This document shows positions 33,730-45,695 of a stretch of 64,000 bases of DNA, one piece after another. How positions within the stretch are numbered: the stretch's first letter is position 1; every line of letters starts with the position of its first letter. The translations under genes were made by a program, and so were the position numbers. The DNA is from Steromphala cineraria (taxonomy: Eukaryota; Mollusca; Gastropoda; Trochida; Trochidae): the NCBI GenBank assembly GCA_916613615.1, contig OU744726.1, positions 69,150,764 to 69,214,763 of the forward strand, written 5' to 3'. Under the pieces are notes generated by a model. It saw only the letters and a program-made list of their open reading frames with translations. It was not told the origin of the DNA and did not search any database.

Positions 33730-36700
33730 ACCCTCAAAACTGTAATTTGTAGTTTGTAATTGTAAGTGTAATTTGATATGATACAAATCTGTAATTTTGT
33801 CTGTATAAAACAAGTTGAAAAATGTCAATAAGAAAAGTGGATTAAGTTACAAAACACATACGATTATTATCTCCAAATAATTCAGGGCAATTTCAAATGG
33901 GAATTGATATAAATAATAATCTTACAATTCATGTTTGTCTCAAAAAACTCTTATATGAATATTTTTATAAATTTCAAACTTTCAAAATTTATATTAATTA
34001 ATCAAATTAATCAATTACAGTCCCATTTTTCAAAAAGCCCACCACTAGTCTAAATAGTTTGAGTTTTAAGCAGAATTTTTTTTTTGTAATAGCATTAACT
34101 AGTTTGTAACAAGAATTAAAAGGGGATCTGTAAGTAAATTTACAAGGGGAAATTAATGCCAGGTTAGTTTAGTTTAACATCCCAGACAGATGTAGATTGC
34201 TATCAGTCTTTGCTTTGACAGATATGACAGCTTCATTAGGTTCTTATCTCTAATTTGAACCAAATTTCAAAATAAAAACTCAAAAATAGACATATTAAGA
34301 TAAACATATTTTTACAGTCTGTATCAAAATAAGCAAGCAATTTGAGAAGGAATTAACTGAATTGTTTTTTTTAAATTTGAAGAATTGCAAGTTTTTAAAA
34401 AATAGGCTTTAAAATTAGTTCATGAGTGCAATTGTTGATATGGCAAAATTGAGTACGCAGTTGTTTAAGTCTTAAAAAATATGAGGCAATACTAAGATTT
34501 CAACAAAGGAATACTTACGTAAACCTTACAGTGCAACAAAATTCCAACAAGTTACTGATCGACTAGATAATATTGATAATTAGTATTAATTGGAACTTTT
34601 TTTCAAAATTATGGCAGAAGTAATGAAAAATCATCAAAATTACCACAACAAGGGAAAGATTATATCTATAATAAGAACAATGTTTTATAAAGTATTTAAA
34701 AGATGTTAAAAATTCTATGACAATTTTTTTACGTGAATACGTTTATCAGAATCTAGTACTAACCCTAGATATGAATATAGATAGACAACATCTGAGAAGA
34801 CTTATATTTTTAGTGTTTCATTTTTTAAAAAGCTAATAATAAACTAGAACAATTGCTTTATATAATTGTATCATTGATTATGCCATTAACTATATAAGTA
34901 ATTTGGGGAAAGAAATTTCAAGCATGAAAATTAAAGGTATAATTCTACAGGGAAAAATTAAAAAATTTCTGTATCTTTTCTTCTGCCTTTCAGTATATCA
35001 TGCAGAAAAAAATTGACTCAAGAAATTATTATCTGTCTTCTTCTGAATATTCTGAACTTATTCTAGGCCACAGTGTCTCCAAAGATTAATTGACTATCAG
35101 AGATGATATTCAAAATAAAACCTCCTAGGAATTTGGCTTAAGAAGAAGTCATTTCAATGAATATCATTCTAAGATAAGGTATTTATTTGCTTTAGGAGTA
35201 GGGAGAAAGGTTTTTATGATAATTACACTTGACTCGGATAAGAAAAATAAACTTGATAAAGTAATTGAAGATGACATGGCACCAACTAGTAATGATAAGA
35301 AAACCTGCAGAGTATCAAAATACTTTTTACCATTTAATAGTACCTGTTTAAGATATTTTTCAGATGAAATGAGACAAGAATTGAGAGGAAGCACAATTGT
35401 GAACTGAATATAGAACACAAATTTTATACCTTGAAATCATGTTTTTTTTTCAAGAATTGCACAACTTTCAATAGGCAGTTTCGAGGAAACATTCCGTTAA
35501 AGATTAGCGACATCTCTTCCTGCGATGATCATGTTACGTCAGAAATAGAAATCGTATCACTTCGGAGTCCTAATTATTCGATCGACATTTCGGAAAGTGC
35601 ATTTTTCGCTGCATGTACGGACTGCTGTTATTCTATGCATGCAATATGATCATTGCTCGGTATTCATAACAAACCAATAATTGTTTATATTTGGGGATCA
35701 AAAGATTCGGGGAGATCTCAAGCATACTCGTGTTTTGTAAACTCCCCCTCGTGGGGATAATGAAAATTGGAACTTGTGGTTTGTGTTAACCTTTGCATGA
35801 TTTCAAACGCTTGTAAATGGGTTTAGCATTCAAATGGAACTTGAATGTAAAGGATTTTCTCAATTTAGAAGCATAAAGGAAGAATGATTTGAATTTTCAA
35901 TTAGCCCTATTTTCTTCTGAAAAACAAAATGAGTTTTACTTATGGGGAACTAATTGTATGTTCAAAAGAATTTTGTAATTTGTATTCATGAGCTTTTTAG
36001 AAAATTTCTTCCGCAATGGCGTTTAGGTTTAAATATTTTGAAAAAATGTAATATCGATTTTGCATTTAAATTTGCAGAGGTGTTGGTTTATGTCTAAAAA
36101 TATATTTAGACGGAAATAACAAATGATTTGTATAAAGGGAAACATCATTAGTTCTAATTGTCACGCGATATTGAAATATTTTCTTGAAGTGTGCTAATTA
36201 TTTCATTTTGCATATCCGCCAGGTTTTTTTCAACAGTTTCACTTGGAAATAAAATGATTTACCATCTGTAGAAAGCAGGGCGTCTTTGATACTATGATAA
36301 AAGTTCGGAACTCTCCCTGGAGGGAGGTAAGAAGAGATGAGATAAAGAGTTTTCACAAGTGGTTGGCCGTTAACACATTTAATTATACAGTACTTTTATC
36401 AAATTGATATTAAAGATGTCCAAGGAACAGAAATCTCTGATGTCAGTTTGAAGACAGATTCCAACAAGAAACTAATTTGAAGGACTTTGGTGTCAAAATT
36501 TTTACAGCAGAACCATTTCTACAGCAGTAAAACATAGAAACTATTTAAAATATCTAAATTATCTAAAAATATTAAGCATCGAAGTTTAAATTCTTAACTG
36601 GCACTCCTTTAACTTTTCAGAACTTTCATTACAGCAAATTCTAAAAGCACCATAAAGTCGAATTCTTCAAAATTTAAATGACAGCCATATTAAGAAAAGC

Positions 36701-37119
36701 ACAAGCCCATGCAGAGCTTAAAAACATAATATCTTCTTCCTACAAGTTATAGCATCATTTGAACAGGAACTTAATACTTCAAGCCGCGCTATTACATAAA
36801 CCATGAATGATGGAATTTTATGGCTGTTTTTGTAGCACCATGATGTTTATGCTTTGCTGCCTCTAGTCACTTCCTGTGCGATTCCAGGACAGAAGACTCC
36901 AAGTTAAAAGTCAATATCAGTGCCTCACTTGTTACTCAACTGGCGTAGAAAAGCAAACAGGCCGAGGGAGGGAAGGTTTATTACAAGCAAATTGTTTTCT
37001 AATAGCCATCATCCCAGCTTCTTTTCTCTCCCGTCAGCAGCGAGCGAGCAGTGCAGATCTGAATTACTCATCCCAAGCAGACGTGTCTTCTTTACAAGCA
37101 GACGCCTTCCTTTCAGGAA
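33730..37119. other. Long non-coding stretch with two GC-richer islands
   Basis: AT-rich and featureless from 33730 to 35470. About 35480-35770 is more complex and holds a TTACGTCA (CREB-type) word, ATTCGATCGACATTTCGG and TGCATGCA-like palindromes. About 36840-37110 is GC-richer, with CACTTCCTG (ETS-like) and an acceptor-like TTTTCTCTCCCGTCAG|CAG near 37036. These two islands are the better candidates for conserved elements or untranslated exons, but I cannot show that. Confidence 0.35.
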
Positions 37120-37540
37120 CAGTTTTCATCTTTTGGTTTTAAGCACTGGTGTTTCTTGGGATTTACATAACAAAACTTCATTGAGATTTTGAATTCAGCG
37201 TATGATTTGTACTTAGTATTTGTTCCTTTCAGAATTCGGATTATTGTTTGCTTCAGATGATAACTATTAAGTTGAGAAGAACAATTTTCTAGGATTTACA
37301 TATCAAGACATCGCTCAGATTAAGAGATTAGTCTTTGTTTCTTACTTAGTAGTTGAACCTCTCAAGAATCAAATATATCTTCATAGATAAGAAAGTTTTC
37401 ATCTTTGAATTATGAGCAATGATGTTTTGGGGATGAACATCGCAAGACTTCATTGATATTTTGAGATTTTGAATTCAGTCAATGATTTTTACTTTGTAGT
37501 TGTTCCATTAAAAATCAGATTGTGGTTTTCTTCAGAAGAT
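37120..37540. repeat. Degenerate tandem repeat, about 271-bp dimeric unit
   Basis: CTTCATTGAGATTTTGAATTCAG (37177) and CTTCATTGATATTTTGAGATTTTGAATTCAG (37448) are each followed by a similar stretch to GGTTTTCTTCAG or TTGTTTGCTTCAG. A weaker half-unit lies near 37310. Confidence 0.7.
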
Positions 37541-37899
37541 TTTTGTAAAGGTATGAAATAAAAAGCAAATTCATGAATTTTTTTTTATAAAAAACTACAT
37601 GTGTCATATTCATCTCTTTTTTTCATTTATTTCTTATTTCTATGCTATTCATTTTAGGGAAGAATAACATGTACCAAATTAAGGATCTTCCAGACAGACA
37701 TGGTTCATCCAACAGTGTAGTATTTACATAAGTAATGATGTTTCTTCTAATATAATGACATATGGCTCTAGATCTGTTCAGACTTTCCTTATGAAAGATT
37801 CCTTATCAGAGATATCCTTTACATGTATATGTGCTTAGACAAGTTATTTCTCATTAGACAGACATGCAGATTTGTATCGATCACCAATAAGAAAATCTT
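37541..37899. other. Unique AT-rich stretch
   Basis: Nothing recognised. Confidence 0.4.
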
Positions 37900-38560
37900 C
37901 ACTTCAGACTGTTATATCCTCTTAGGATGAATTACATACACCTAGCTAATAAAGGATATCATATGGCGGCCAATTTCTCTTCAAGAGCTGATGAGAAGTT
38001 TCAAGAAATATGTATTTGTCATCTCAGACAAATTAAGGATTACATACACCTAGCTAATAAAGGATATCATACCGCAGACATTTTCTCTTCAAAACCTGAT
38101 GAACCTCAAGAAATCAGTATTTGTTATCTCAGACACATATATCCTCTTAAGAATGAATTACATACACCGAGCCAATAAAGGATATCATATGGCGGCCAAA
38201 ACCCTTCAAAAGCTGATGAACCTCAGGAAATAAGTATTTGTCATCTCAGACACATATATAACCTCTTAAGGATGAATTACATACGTCTATTAAAACATCA
38301 AAGTTTCCAGAAACAAGTGTTTTTCATCTCAGTCAAATGAATCCTCTTTTGGATGAATTATATAACCTAATGAAGGATATTCTGTGGCAGACATTTTCTC
38401 TCCAATAAATTATATATAGTTTGAAAAAAAGAATAGAAGAGAAGTTATAGTTGAGGATGATATTCTCCAAGGGATGAATTACATACTCAATAAAAAGAAT
38501 CTATGTCATATATCTTTCTTTAAGAGCATGAGTTTGTTTCCAGAATGAAATGTATGTCAT
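37900..38560. repeat. Tandem array of about 119 bp, four clear units and decaying flank
   Basis: ATTACATACACCTAGCTAAT plus AAAGGATATCATA begins at 37931, 38039, 38157 (ACCGAGCC variant) and 38276 (trimmed). Each unit also carries GTATTTGTCATCTCAGACA and CTTCAAAAGCTGATGAACCTC. Degenerate units continue to about 38560. A frame of 83 codons across it encodes a repeated peptide only because the unit repeats. Confidence 0.88.
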
Positions 38561-38790
38561 CTCCAGTATAAAAAGAAAATTAGCTTCAAGAGAACATATT
38601 GTTGAATGGCATTTTTTGGAAATGACTGTTTATATATTTTGCTGCAATTTGCAGGGGGCCATATACAGCCTTAAGCATCATCTTTGGAACTGATTGATAA
38701 TCAAGACCCCTTAGGTGTGAAAGTTCTTGATTCAATAATGAACTATTTAAAAATGATATTTACCAAACCTGTTACCATTCCAGAGACCCA
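38561..38790. other. Unique stretch
   Basis: Short gap between the 119-bp array and a LINE 3' end. Nothing recognised. Confidence 0.35.
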
Positions 38791-39305
38791 TTTTAATAAT
38801 AATAATAATAATAATACTTTATAACCCCGAAGGGAATTCATGTTGTATCATTACAGAGCTGGTGTACAATAAAAATAAACAACATAGTTACATGGAATAC
38901 AAAGAACAACCACAATAATGCGTGTAAATTAATGAGCATTTAAAAGGCGAACGCTGCAAGGAATGAAAGTATTTTTACCCCTATTGGTTTTAAAACATGG
39001 CAGTAAGTATCTTCTTCCAGAAGGAAGTTTAACATATTCACAGTGCAATACATGATCTGGATCGGACAAAATTTTCAGAGATAATTTCAATACTCTTTTT
39101 TCGTAAAGATAAGATAGATTTACAAATGAAACCCCGGCAATTTTACCAGCAATATGAACCATTTTTTCTAAACGTGATTTGTTTACCAAAGACAATGAAC
39201 CATACCAACATTGGAAGGAAAAAGTTAATATGCTTTCAATGAAACAATGATTACATGATTCATAACTAGGAATCTGTCCACTAGCAAAAACATTCACCCA
39301 TGAGA
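38791..39305 (-). mobile_element. 5'-truncated non-LTR retrotransposon (LINE), 3' end
   Basis: On the minus strand a C-terminal reverse transcriptase-type reading frame (39297-38929) is followed by about 130 bp of 3' UTR and a tail of (ATT)n at 38793-38818. Just before the tail is CCCTTCGGGGTTATAAAGTA, a form common at the 3' ends of LINE families of fish and invertebrates. The element is truncated at its 5' side at about 39300, the usual result of incomplete reverse transcription. I place it among Rex/CR1/Jockey-like LINEs by the form of the protein tail; the exact clade is not settled. Confidence 0.85.
38929..39297 (-). pseudogene. Reverse transcriptase C-terminal fragment (LINE ORF2)
   Basis: A frame of 122 codons. 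The part CFIESILTFSFQCWYGSLS (about residues 18-36) followed by NKSRLEKMVHIAGKIAGVS (about 39-57) and then LPSGRRYLLP (about 90-99), KTNRGKNTFIPCSVRLLN (about 103-120) is the characteristic tail region downstream of the reverse transcriptase domain in LINE ORF2 proteins. The RT catalytic motifs are not present because of 5' truncation, so it is a dead fragment. The first 15 or so residues do not look like the family and may be degraded or flanking. Confidence 0.85.
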
Positions 39306-39794
39306 AGGGTTAAAATCAAGATAAAAAACGAAATTGCCAAATTACACCAAAAAAGTTGTTTTGAATCAAGAACCAGTTAAATTAACTGTTGCCATCATTT
39401 GTTTTTAGCCACAAGTCAACATAACAAGCCCTATTGCAGTTCTTGTAGCATTCTCTTGTCTACAAAGATGTTGTCTCTCTGACTGCAGACTCTCAAAAGA
39501 ATTTTTTAACTCCAATTCAGATCTTCAAAGTACTCTAAATTCATTAAATTACCGAATAAAAAGATTAAAGAACACAAAAAAAGAAAAAGAATACAACATG
39601 GAAACAAACAAGCACTGAATGGCCTGACTGTTTTCTAATAGAGAAATTATATTTTTTCTATCTCATGATTTCAGCAGAGGTTGCTCTTTGATCTTTGAGA
39701 CTAGTAGAGACAAATATTAACCACAAATTGACTTTGTCCAAGATTGAAAACAAGAAATGCATTTTAACCTAGAATAAAACATAGTGCTTCTATG
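39306..39794. other. Unique AT-rich stretch
   Basis: Nothing recognised. Confidence 0.4.
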
Positions 39795-40045
39795 AAAGGG
39801 GGCGGGATAGCGCATTTAGCTTCGGATTAAGAGATTCGGGGTTCGAATCTTGCCAGGGGTCTTTGTCTCCAGTAGAGAACTGTTCTTCATGCAGTAAGGT
39901 TTGGGTGAAATGTTCCATGAATTTCAGAGCAGTACCACCCATGGTTTCACCGCAATCAAAACCCCTAAGGCTTTCAACGCAATGCATATAGCATTAATAC
40001 TCTTGAAAGCAGTGTTAAACCCTGTATAACCTTACCTTTTTGTAA
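39795..40045 (+). mobile_element. tRNA-derived SINE
   Basis: Starts GGGGGCGGGATAGCGC, then GGGGTTCGAATCTTGCC as B box, then GTAGAGAACTGTTCTTC, AAGGTTTGGGTG, CACCCATGGTTTCACCGCAA and TACTCTTGAAAGCAGTGTTA. Apart from the missing (ATT)n-tailed middle part it matches the two ends of the composite SINE at 28800-29370. The A box region is shortened by about 10 bp, so it is probably inactive. Confidence 0.8.
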
Positions 40046-42280
40046 AAGATGATTTTAAGCAATGAGAAAGGAGACCCAGAGAAATGGCAATTTTTCCATC
40101 CAAATCTAGACTTGCTTATCATGAGGTATGTTTCAGGCTTAGCTGAATCGAGGGATCAATTATTTGAATGGCAGTCTGTATTAACCCTTTAGATGCTAAT
40201 GTGAGACACTTCTCTTTAAAACCATGTTTCTCCTGGAACAGACACTTAACAGCAATTAGATATATTTTATAAATTTCTTTTAATAGATTAAGATATTTTG
40301 TTGTACATTTATCAACAATAGAAATGAAGGCATACCAAAGTCCAGAATACTTCATTCTTTAAAATTATTTCTCTTCAAGGAATTGATTGAAATATCTAAT
40401 TTGAATTTTCTGCTAAATTGCCTTTCCATTCTCTCAGAGCACAAGCCTTTAATTGTAATTGCGAGCTGAAAAGAAAACGACAACCTTTCAGTTTGATTGG
40501 AGGAGGATCTATTTCACCAACTCCAATCTTCACTTCCCCTGATGAAGGCAGGTGGTAAACTATCAATAAAAAAATTTCAAGGGAAAAAAATTAGGTTAAC
40601 TTTTACAATATTAAATAACTAGGTGGCAGAAATATCTTTTTTTTTTATGTCAGCTGTTGAAATACATCAACCAAAAAAAATTTATGTTTTTTGACATTTA
40701 GTCACACGTCACTTCATTGGCGTGAGTAATTTGACTTCTTTCCTATCTCCACGATGGTGCCAACCTTGCGATCTGGTGGAGAATTACTTACATGGAGGCT
40801 GTTACAGTAAACATAACAGGACCTGATAACTCATCAATTATACACAGTCCTTTTTTTCGGAGAAAATTTATCTTGGAAGGTCAGAAAGTTGGGCGATGTC
40901 GATTACGTGTTAAATGAAGGAACAGTCAAGGAAAGATGTCATCACCTTGCCTTACGCCTCCATCAACTTTGTACCTATAGCAGTGTATGTCGAAGGAATC
41001 CCAAGGGAGTTTAGCGTTCAGGCACCTTGTTCCTTGTTTACCCGAAGGTCTATAGGTTGGGAACCATCTTGCATTCTCATTATATTTACCTAGCAACGTA
41101 GAAAAAGACTTCCCGTGGGACCTGCTGGGGAAGAAAATGTTTTTGGTGTTTTCATACACTCATGAGTACTGTGCAATGTGGTAGGCCGGTTGCTTAATAA
41201 AAACTTAACTTGTTTTTGTTCATAAATATTTGAAATTTATTAATGCCAAGAATTTTTAATGTAGAATTTTGTTTTAAAGAACGCTAGAATTTTTTAAAGT
41301 ATGTTTCTCATAATTATTTGAATCCTCTCTAGAAGCAAAGTTTTAGTGTTTTTATACAGGGTTTGTTTGATTTATGCTAGTATAAATAATTTGATGTTTT
41401 TTGTAGAAATAATGCAGGTGGTGAGGCTGCCATAGCCGTCTGATGCAGGGAAAGTTCATAGGATTGCCAATAAAACCAAGCTTTATGATGCACTGTATAC
41501 ACTGTATATTTCATATTTGACCAAAACTGCTATTAAACAGTTATCTTCTGCAAAAGAACAACTTGAATATGGATCCATACGATTTAAACCTAGAAAACTT
41601 GATGCAATACCTTACTGAATTGTAAAATCTCCAACAAAGCCAGAGTTACCAAACCACAAAACTCAAACTGGACCAAATGATAAAGTCATAACTTTTGGGC
41701 TGTTTCTATCTAAATACATTTCCATTGTTTCCAAATAAATTTCAGTTCATTTGGAAGAATTGAAAAAAGGTAACCTGTTCCTCGAAAATTGTTAAATTTT
41801 AAATCTAAATTCACAAAACCAAGCTAACAGAGGCATGTACGTCTCGGCCAGGAAGCTTGGTCTTGTGCCTGATGGGTATTCCATACAGGTTTGGATCCCT
41901 AGAATAACACTGCTAATAGAGCGGAGGACGAGCAAAGCCGAATGTTTAGAGAGGGTTGCCATTCACTGTGACAGAGAAAAGCGTATCGGAAGAACTATAA
42001 CTTGTATATAGATGCTTATCAGCATTAGATGCACATTTCTCTCGTAATAAGTCATTTACTTTGAAAGTATGTACACAAAGCCTTGGAACAATATATTTTT
42101 CAGAAATTTTAGCTTTTTTTCTAAACTGATTGTTATCAAAATGAGATTCTATTGATTATTTTGAAAGTATGTATACAAATTTTGAACAATAAACTTTCTG
42201 ATTTATTCCATTTTGAAAAATATTCTTTAGACTTATGTTATCATTATGAGATGGATTCTTATGTTGTTTATTTTGATTTT
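40046..42280. other. Long non-coding stretch
   Basis: No supported exon. A 77-codon minus frame (40926-41159) ends with a GVRQGD peptide reminiscent of reverse transcriptase, but without other matches. A more complex stretch at about 41820-41990 (GC-richer, no repeats) may be a conserved element. Confidence 0.4.
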
Positions 42281-42675
42281 AATAAGGGTCACAGGGGTCA
42301 TGACCTTATACCTATTTTCAACTTCTCCTTCAAAGGCATAAGGCCCAGAAAGCTGAAATCTTGTTATAATAAGGGCCACAGGGGTCATGACCTTATACCT
42401 ACTATCATCTTCTCCTTCAATGGCATAAGGCCCAGAAAGCAGAAATCTTGTATACAGCCTCTTTCTAAAACCTTTTTAATCACCTTCTCCAGACACACAA
42501 TGCAGAAATGCTGAAATGTTGTGTATAGCCTCCTTAGGTAATGGGATTCCAAATTGTAGATTTTGTGACCCTTTGTTCCCCACAAGTTTAGGGGTGGAAC
42601 CACATTGGCCCCATCCTTAAGCAAAATTTAATATGAAGCCTGTTGAGTTACAGAGCAAATAGCTCTATTTCTTAA
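42281..42675 (+). mobile_element. 5'-truncated TAGCTCA-type (HINE-like) element
   Basis: Two tandem units of 87 bp start AATAAGGGTCACAGGGGTCA (42281) and AATAAGGGCCACAGGGGTCA (42368), each followed by ACCTTATACCTA-T-TTC and CTTCTCCTTCAA-GGCATAAGG. The right end (42619-42670) matches the right end of the element at 61.4-63.7 kb: GCAAA, ATATGA-GCCTG-TGAG-TACAGAGC and a terminal hairpin AGAGCAAATAGCTCT. No 5' block or GTCC microsatellite is present. Confidence 0.75.
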
Positions 42676-43094
42676 AGGGAAGATTTGTTGCGTATTATGT
42701 AAATTTTGTTTGAAATATTAGAGATTGTAAAAACTATTTAGGGGAGTAGATATCAATCTGTGGAATTGACTTTGTATATGGATGGTCTGAGAATTATCCT
42801 TTTGTTATAAGTTTAGATTTTCCGTTGTGGATCCCTTGTTTTCTCAGTTTTTTAATTCACTTTTCTTCAACATGAATGCTCTTGTAAATCCATCTCTTAA
42901 AATTGTGATTAATGATTCAACAAAAATATTTTCAAAAATTTAAGAGAAAACACATTTAAAAGCAGGAAAACAGTAAGTGACTCGGCCTACTTAAGGATAG
43001 GAAATTAAATCATGATACAATTGAAGCGATGTGGAAATTGTCTTAGAAGTATTGATTCAGCAGAATTAAAAAGATGAGTTTGCCTCGCGATCGG
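42676..43094. other. Unique AT-rich stretch
   Basis: Nothing recognised. Confidence 0.4.
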
Positions 43095-43275
43095 AAGGAT
43101 GTTGTACAGAGCGTGAAAATTTACTGGGATCGTAGCATTTGCAGGAATCAGACTGATATTGTCCAAAGCGTAAAATTTTACCGAGATGGCTGCATTTACG
43201 AAGAAACAGGCTGATATTGCACATAGCGTGAAACTTTACTGAGATCGTAGCATTTGCAGAGATTCAGGCCATCAA
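43095..43275. repeat. 57-bp tandem repeat, three units
   Basis: GTTGTACAGAGCGTGAAAAT (about 43099), ATATTGTCCAAAGCGTAAAAT (about 43156) and ATATTGCACATAGCGTGAAAC (about 43213) begin units that continue TTTACTGGGATCGTAGCATT TGCAG or variants. Confidence 0.85.
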
Positions 43276-44435
43276 GCAAAATGGGTTCTGATCATTTGAA
43301 GCAGAAAACTTGTGTAAACAAGCAAAGAGGTGTGAAAGTTTTCATGCCCAGAGGCTTGTTAGAAGTGACGTCTGCCCATTTTGGATTTGACGTCTGCTTC
43401 ACTGAAATGCGATCAATACTTTCGACCGCTGAAAGAAATGACGAGTCATGAGAATGGGTTGATGCAAAGAATTGAGATAGCTTCAAGTCTGAAATGAATG
43501 ATGCAACAATTAACGAGAAGAAAGAAGAAGGCGATAAGATGTTTCACTGGAATGCATCTCATCAGAAGAAGAGCTGTCCTCGAAATCTGAAGATGGCAAT
43601 TGATTGTCCTTATAGAGTGAACAAACAGATGCTAACCACAGAGAGGCGTTGAGATTATAACCTACATAGTACTTGTATCCTCAAGGAGAATTTTGCTTTT
43701 GAAGTAACGGGCGATTTTGAATGTTTCAGCAAACATTATGGCATCACCCTGACCACAAAGATCATAGATAACCACAGAGTGTCATTGAAATAGTTTGTAT
43801 CATTGATTAGAAATACAAACCTGATATCTCTAATAAATTCAACATAGTTGTATTTGTGATACCACATTCTGTACATCCGAATTTTCGCAATTTTCTTGAC
43901 TAAATCTCTTGCAGTATGTTCCATACTAACAAATATTTTATACTTAAAGAACAGGCCTTGATATATCAAATATTTTAAGACATAATTAACTTTAGGATAT
44001 ACAAATACCATATTTCCTCAAATACAATCCAGCGACATGAAATGCTGAAGTAATAGAATCAGGGCATACAAACTTGTCTTCAAACTTTGCTCAACTGCCA
44101 TTGTTTACAGGTTTCACTGCGTATAGTAACCTCATTACAGTCACAGGCTTTCCCCCGTGTCACAAAACTAGCTACCATTATATAAGTTGTGATAACTATC
44201 AATAACATAACTAAAGCACCCCACCTGTGTCTAGCTTCTTGAGTTTCGCTGTTCAAGAATTGCCTATTTTACTTGTTTAAGTTGTTTGCATATTCTCCTG
44301 AACATTTCTGTTTAAACTTTTATGGCCAACCTAAAACACTTCTTTAAAAATACTTATCAATAAATTAAGAAAAAATCATGAAAGAAAAACAGCACCTTTG
44401 ATAGAAAATGGTAATACTTTCACTAAACTTTGAAG
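43276..44435. other. Unique non-coding stretch
   Basis: No supported exon or repeat. Frames of 64-91 codons on both strands lack domains. Confidence 0.4.
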
Positions 44436-44439
44436 AATT

Positions 44440-44839
44440 GTGTCAAAGATGTAGATGTGGCAACGAAATTCAGGAGGACTCTCCTGTTTACAACTACGGT
44501 GTATATGATTTTTATAATTCCACACTTAATTTCATAAATGTTTGTGAGGTTTCAAGATCTAACAAATTGACAAAAAATAAACTGTATCGCTCAAAAAATA
44601 GAAAGATCGTGAAATGAAGCCAATCATCGAAGCTACGATCGTGGAATGCATTTCTACGACAAAATTCTGTCGTAACTGATAACTTTAATATGAATTATTT
44701 GTAATTATGCTACTCTTCTATCAATCAAGTAGTTTTTTCTTAATTTTGGTAATGAATTAGCATAATATAGCAGATTTGTTTTCTTGCAATGATAACATTT
44801 CAAAATGGCGGATGAAAGCCGATCGAATGGTGCCTTTAA
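44440..44839 (-). mobile_element. TTAA MITE, family B, copy 2 (inverted)
   Basis: Reverse complement of the 12222-12648 element over about 400 bp. Its right edge reads CGATCGAATGGTGCCTTTAA, with TTAA at 44836-44839. Matching blocks include GAAATGAAGCCAATCATCG, the GATAACTTTAATA-GAATTATTTG region, CGCTCAAAAA and AACAGGAGAGTCCTCCTGAA-type sequence. The homology fades at about 44440 (TGTGGCAACGAAATT), so the distal terminus seems lost. A 69-codon plus frame (44408-44617) lies mostly inside it and is not a gene. Confidence 0.85.
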
Positions 44840-45503
44840 GGGTTAACTCTTCAGTAAGTTTTTAATCACTTGCTAAATAAATGGGGATGTCAATCCATAC
44901 TGTCTGGCTAAGAAGGAGTACAATTGATGGAACAATTGTTTGCAATTACTTGAAGATGTTTTACACCAAGGTGATCCAACATTCTTTACGTCACATCGAC
45001 AAGTATTTGAGAGACAAACACGTGTCAAAACAAGTCAACATCATCGAGTCGGAAAGTTTACAAACTACAAGATGACACATGATGGTTTTTGTTATATTTA
45101 AACAGAAGACATGAGCATTGTAGAATTAACCAAAAAACAATTAAATTTTAAATAAATTTGGATAGTACTTTTTTTAAAACGGGTCTGTTATTAAATGAGA
45201 TTTATCATCTAGAAACCTGTATTGTTGTTTGAAATGATTTTTTGTTTTATGATTAGAAATAAAAAAATTCATTTGAATGTTAAATTGTAAAAAATGATAA
45301 AACAAATAAAATATTTTGTGTATATTGAATAATCCTTTTTCAAATATTATATATGTTGTGATTAAAACGTACAGTAATGAAGATTGTTTTTCGGTCATAA
45401 AGATGACAAAATGCATTATGTAACCGAAGCAATTATTTTGACTTTCTGCATAAGAATGACAATTATTTTGTGTCATCCTTTCAAATTAGTTTTTATTTTC
45501 CAG
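44840..45503. other. AT-rich stretch leading into an exon candidate
   Basis: No repeat. It ends with a good 3' splice site context, a pyrimidine-rich AGTTTTTATTTTCCAG at 45488-45503. Confidence 0.4.
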
Positions 45504-45695
45504 CAAGGATCTGTTTCAATTATGACTGACTTGCAACAAAGTGAGAATGCATTTGTTGACATTGTCAGGGCAAGCTTCTCACACTTCTGTTCTAGACAGC
45601 TGTGCGAGGAGTTTTTGCTACTTTTGTTTGGGGATGCGGTTTTCCTCTTACTCCATGAAGCCGAAATACGAGGAATAATTTCGACAGACATGTAG
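45504..45695 (+). CDS. Weak candidate terminal coding exon
   Basis: The frame opens directly after an acceptor-like TTTTTATTTTCCAG and reads 63 codons to a TAG at 45693-45695. The stretch has clearly higher GC than its surroundings. The peptide has an acidic and polar start (MTDLQQSENAF, first Met at 45522), a run SFSHFCSRQLCEE, then a strongly hydrophobic segment FLLLLFGDAVFLLL, and ends EAEIRGIISTDM. I do not recognise the family. A 76-codon frame on the opposite strand overlaps it, and no partner exon is visible in the window. It could equally be chance or an unrecognised element. No function is proposed. Confidence 0.22.
   Translation, partial: QGSVSIMTDLQQSENAFVDIVRASFSHFCSRQLCEEFLLLLFGDAVFLLLHEAEIRGIISTDM

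Noticed and set aside
37927..38178. Frame encoding a repeated YIHLANKGYH peptide
   Set aside because: The peptide repeats only because the 119-bp tandem unit happens to stay open for two units; other units break the frame.
44408..44617. 69-codon frame with a CQRCRCGN motif
   Set aside because: It lies mostly within the inverted family B MITE; the cysteine cluster is not supported by the other copy.
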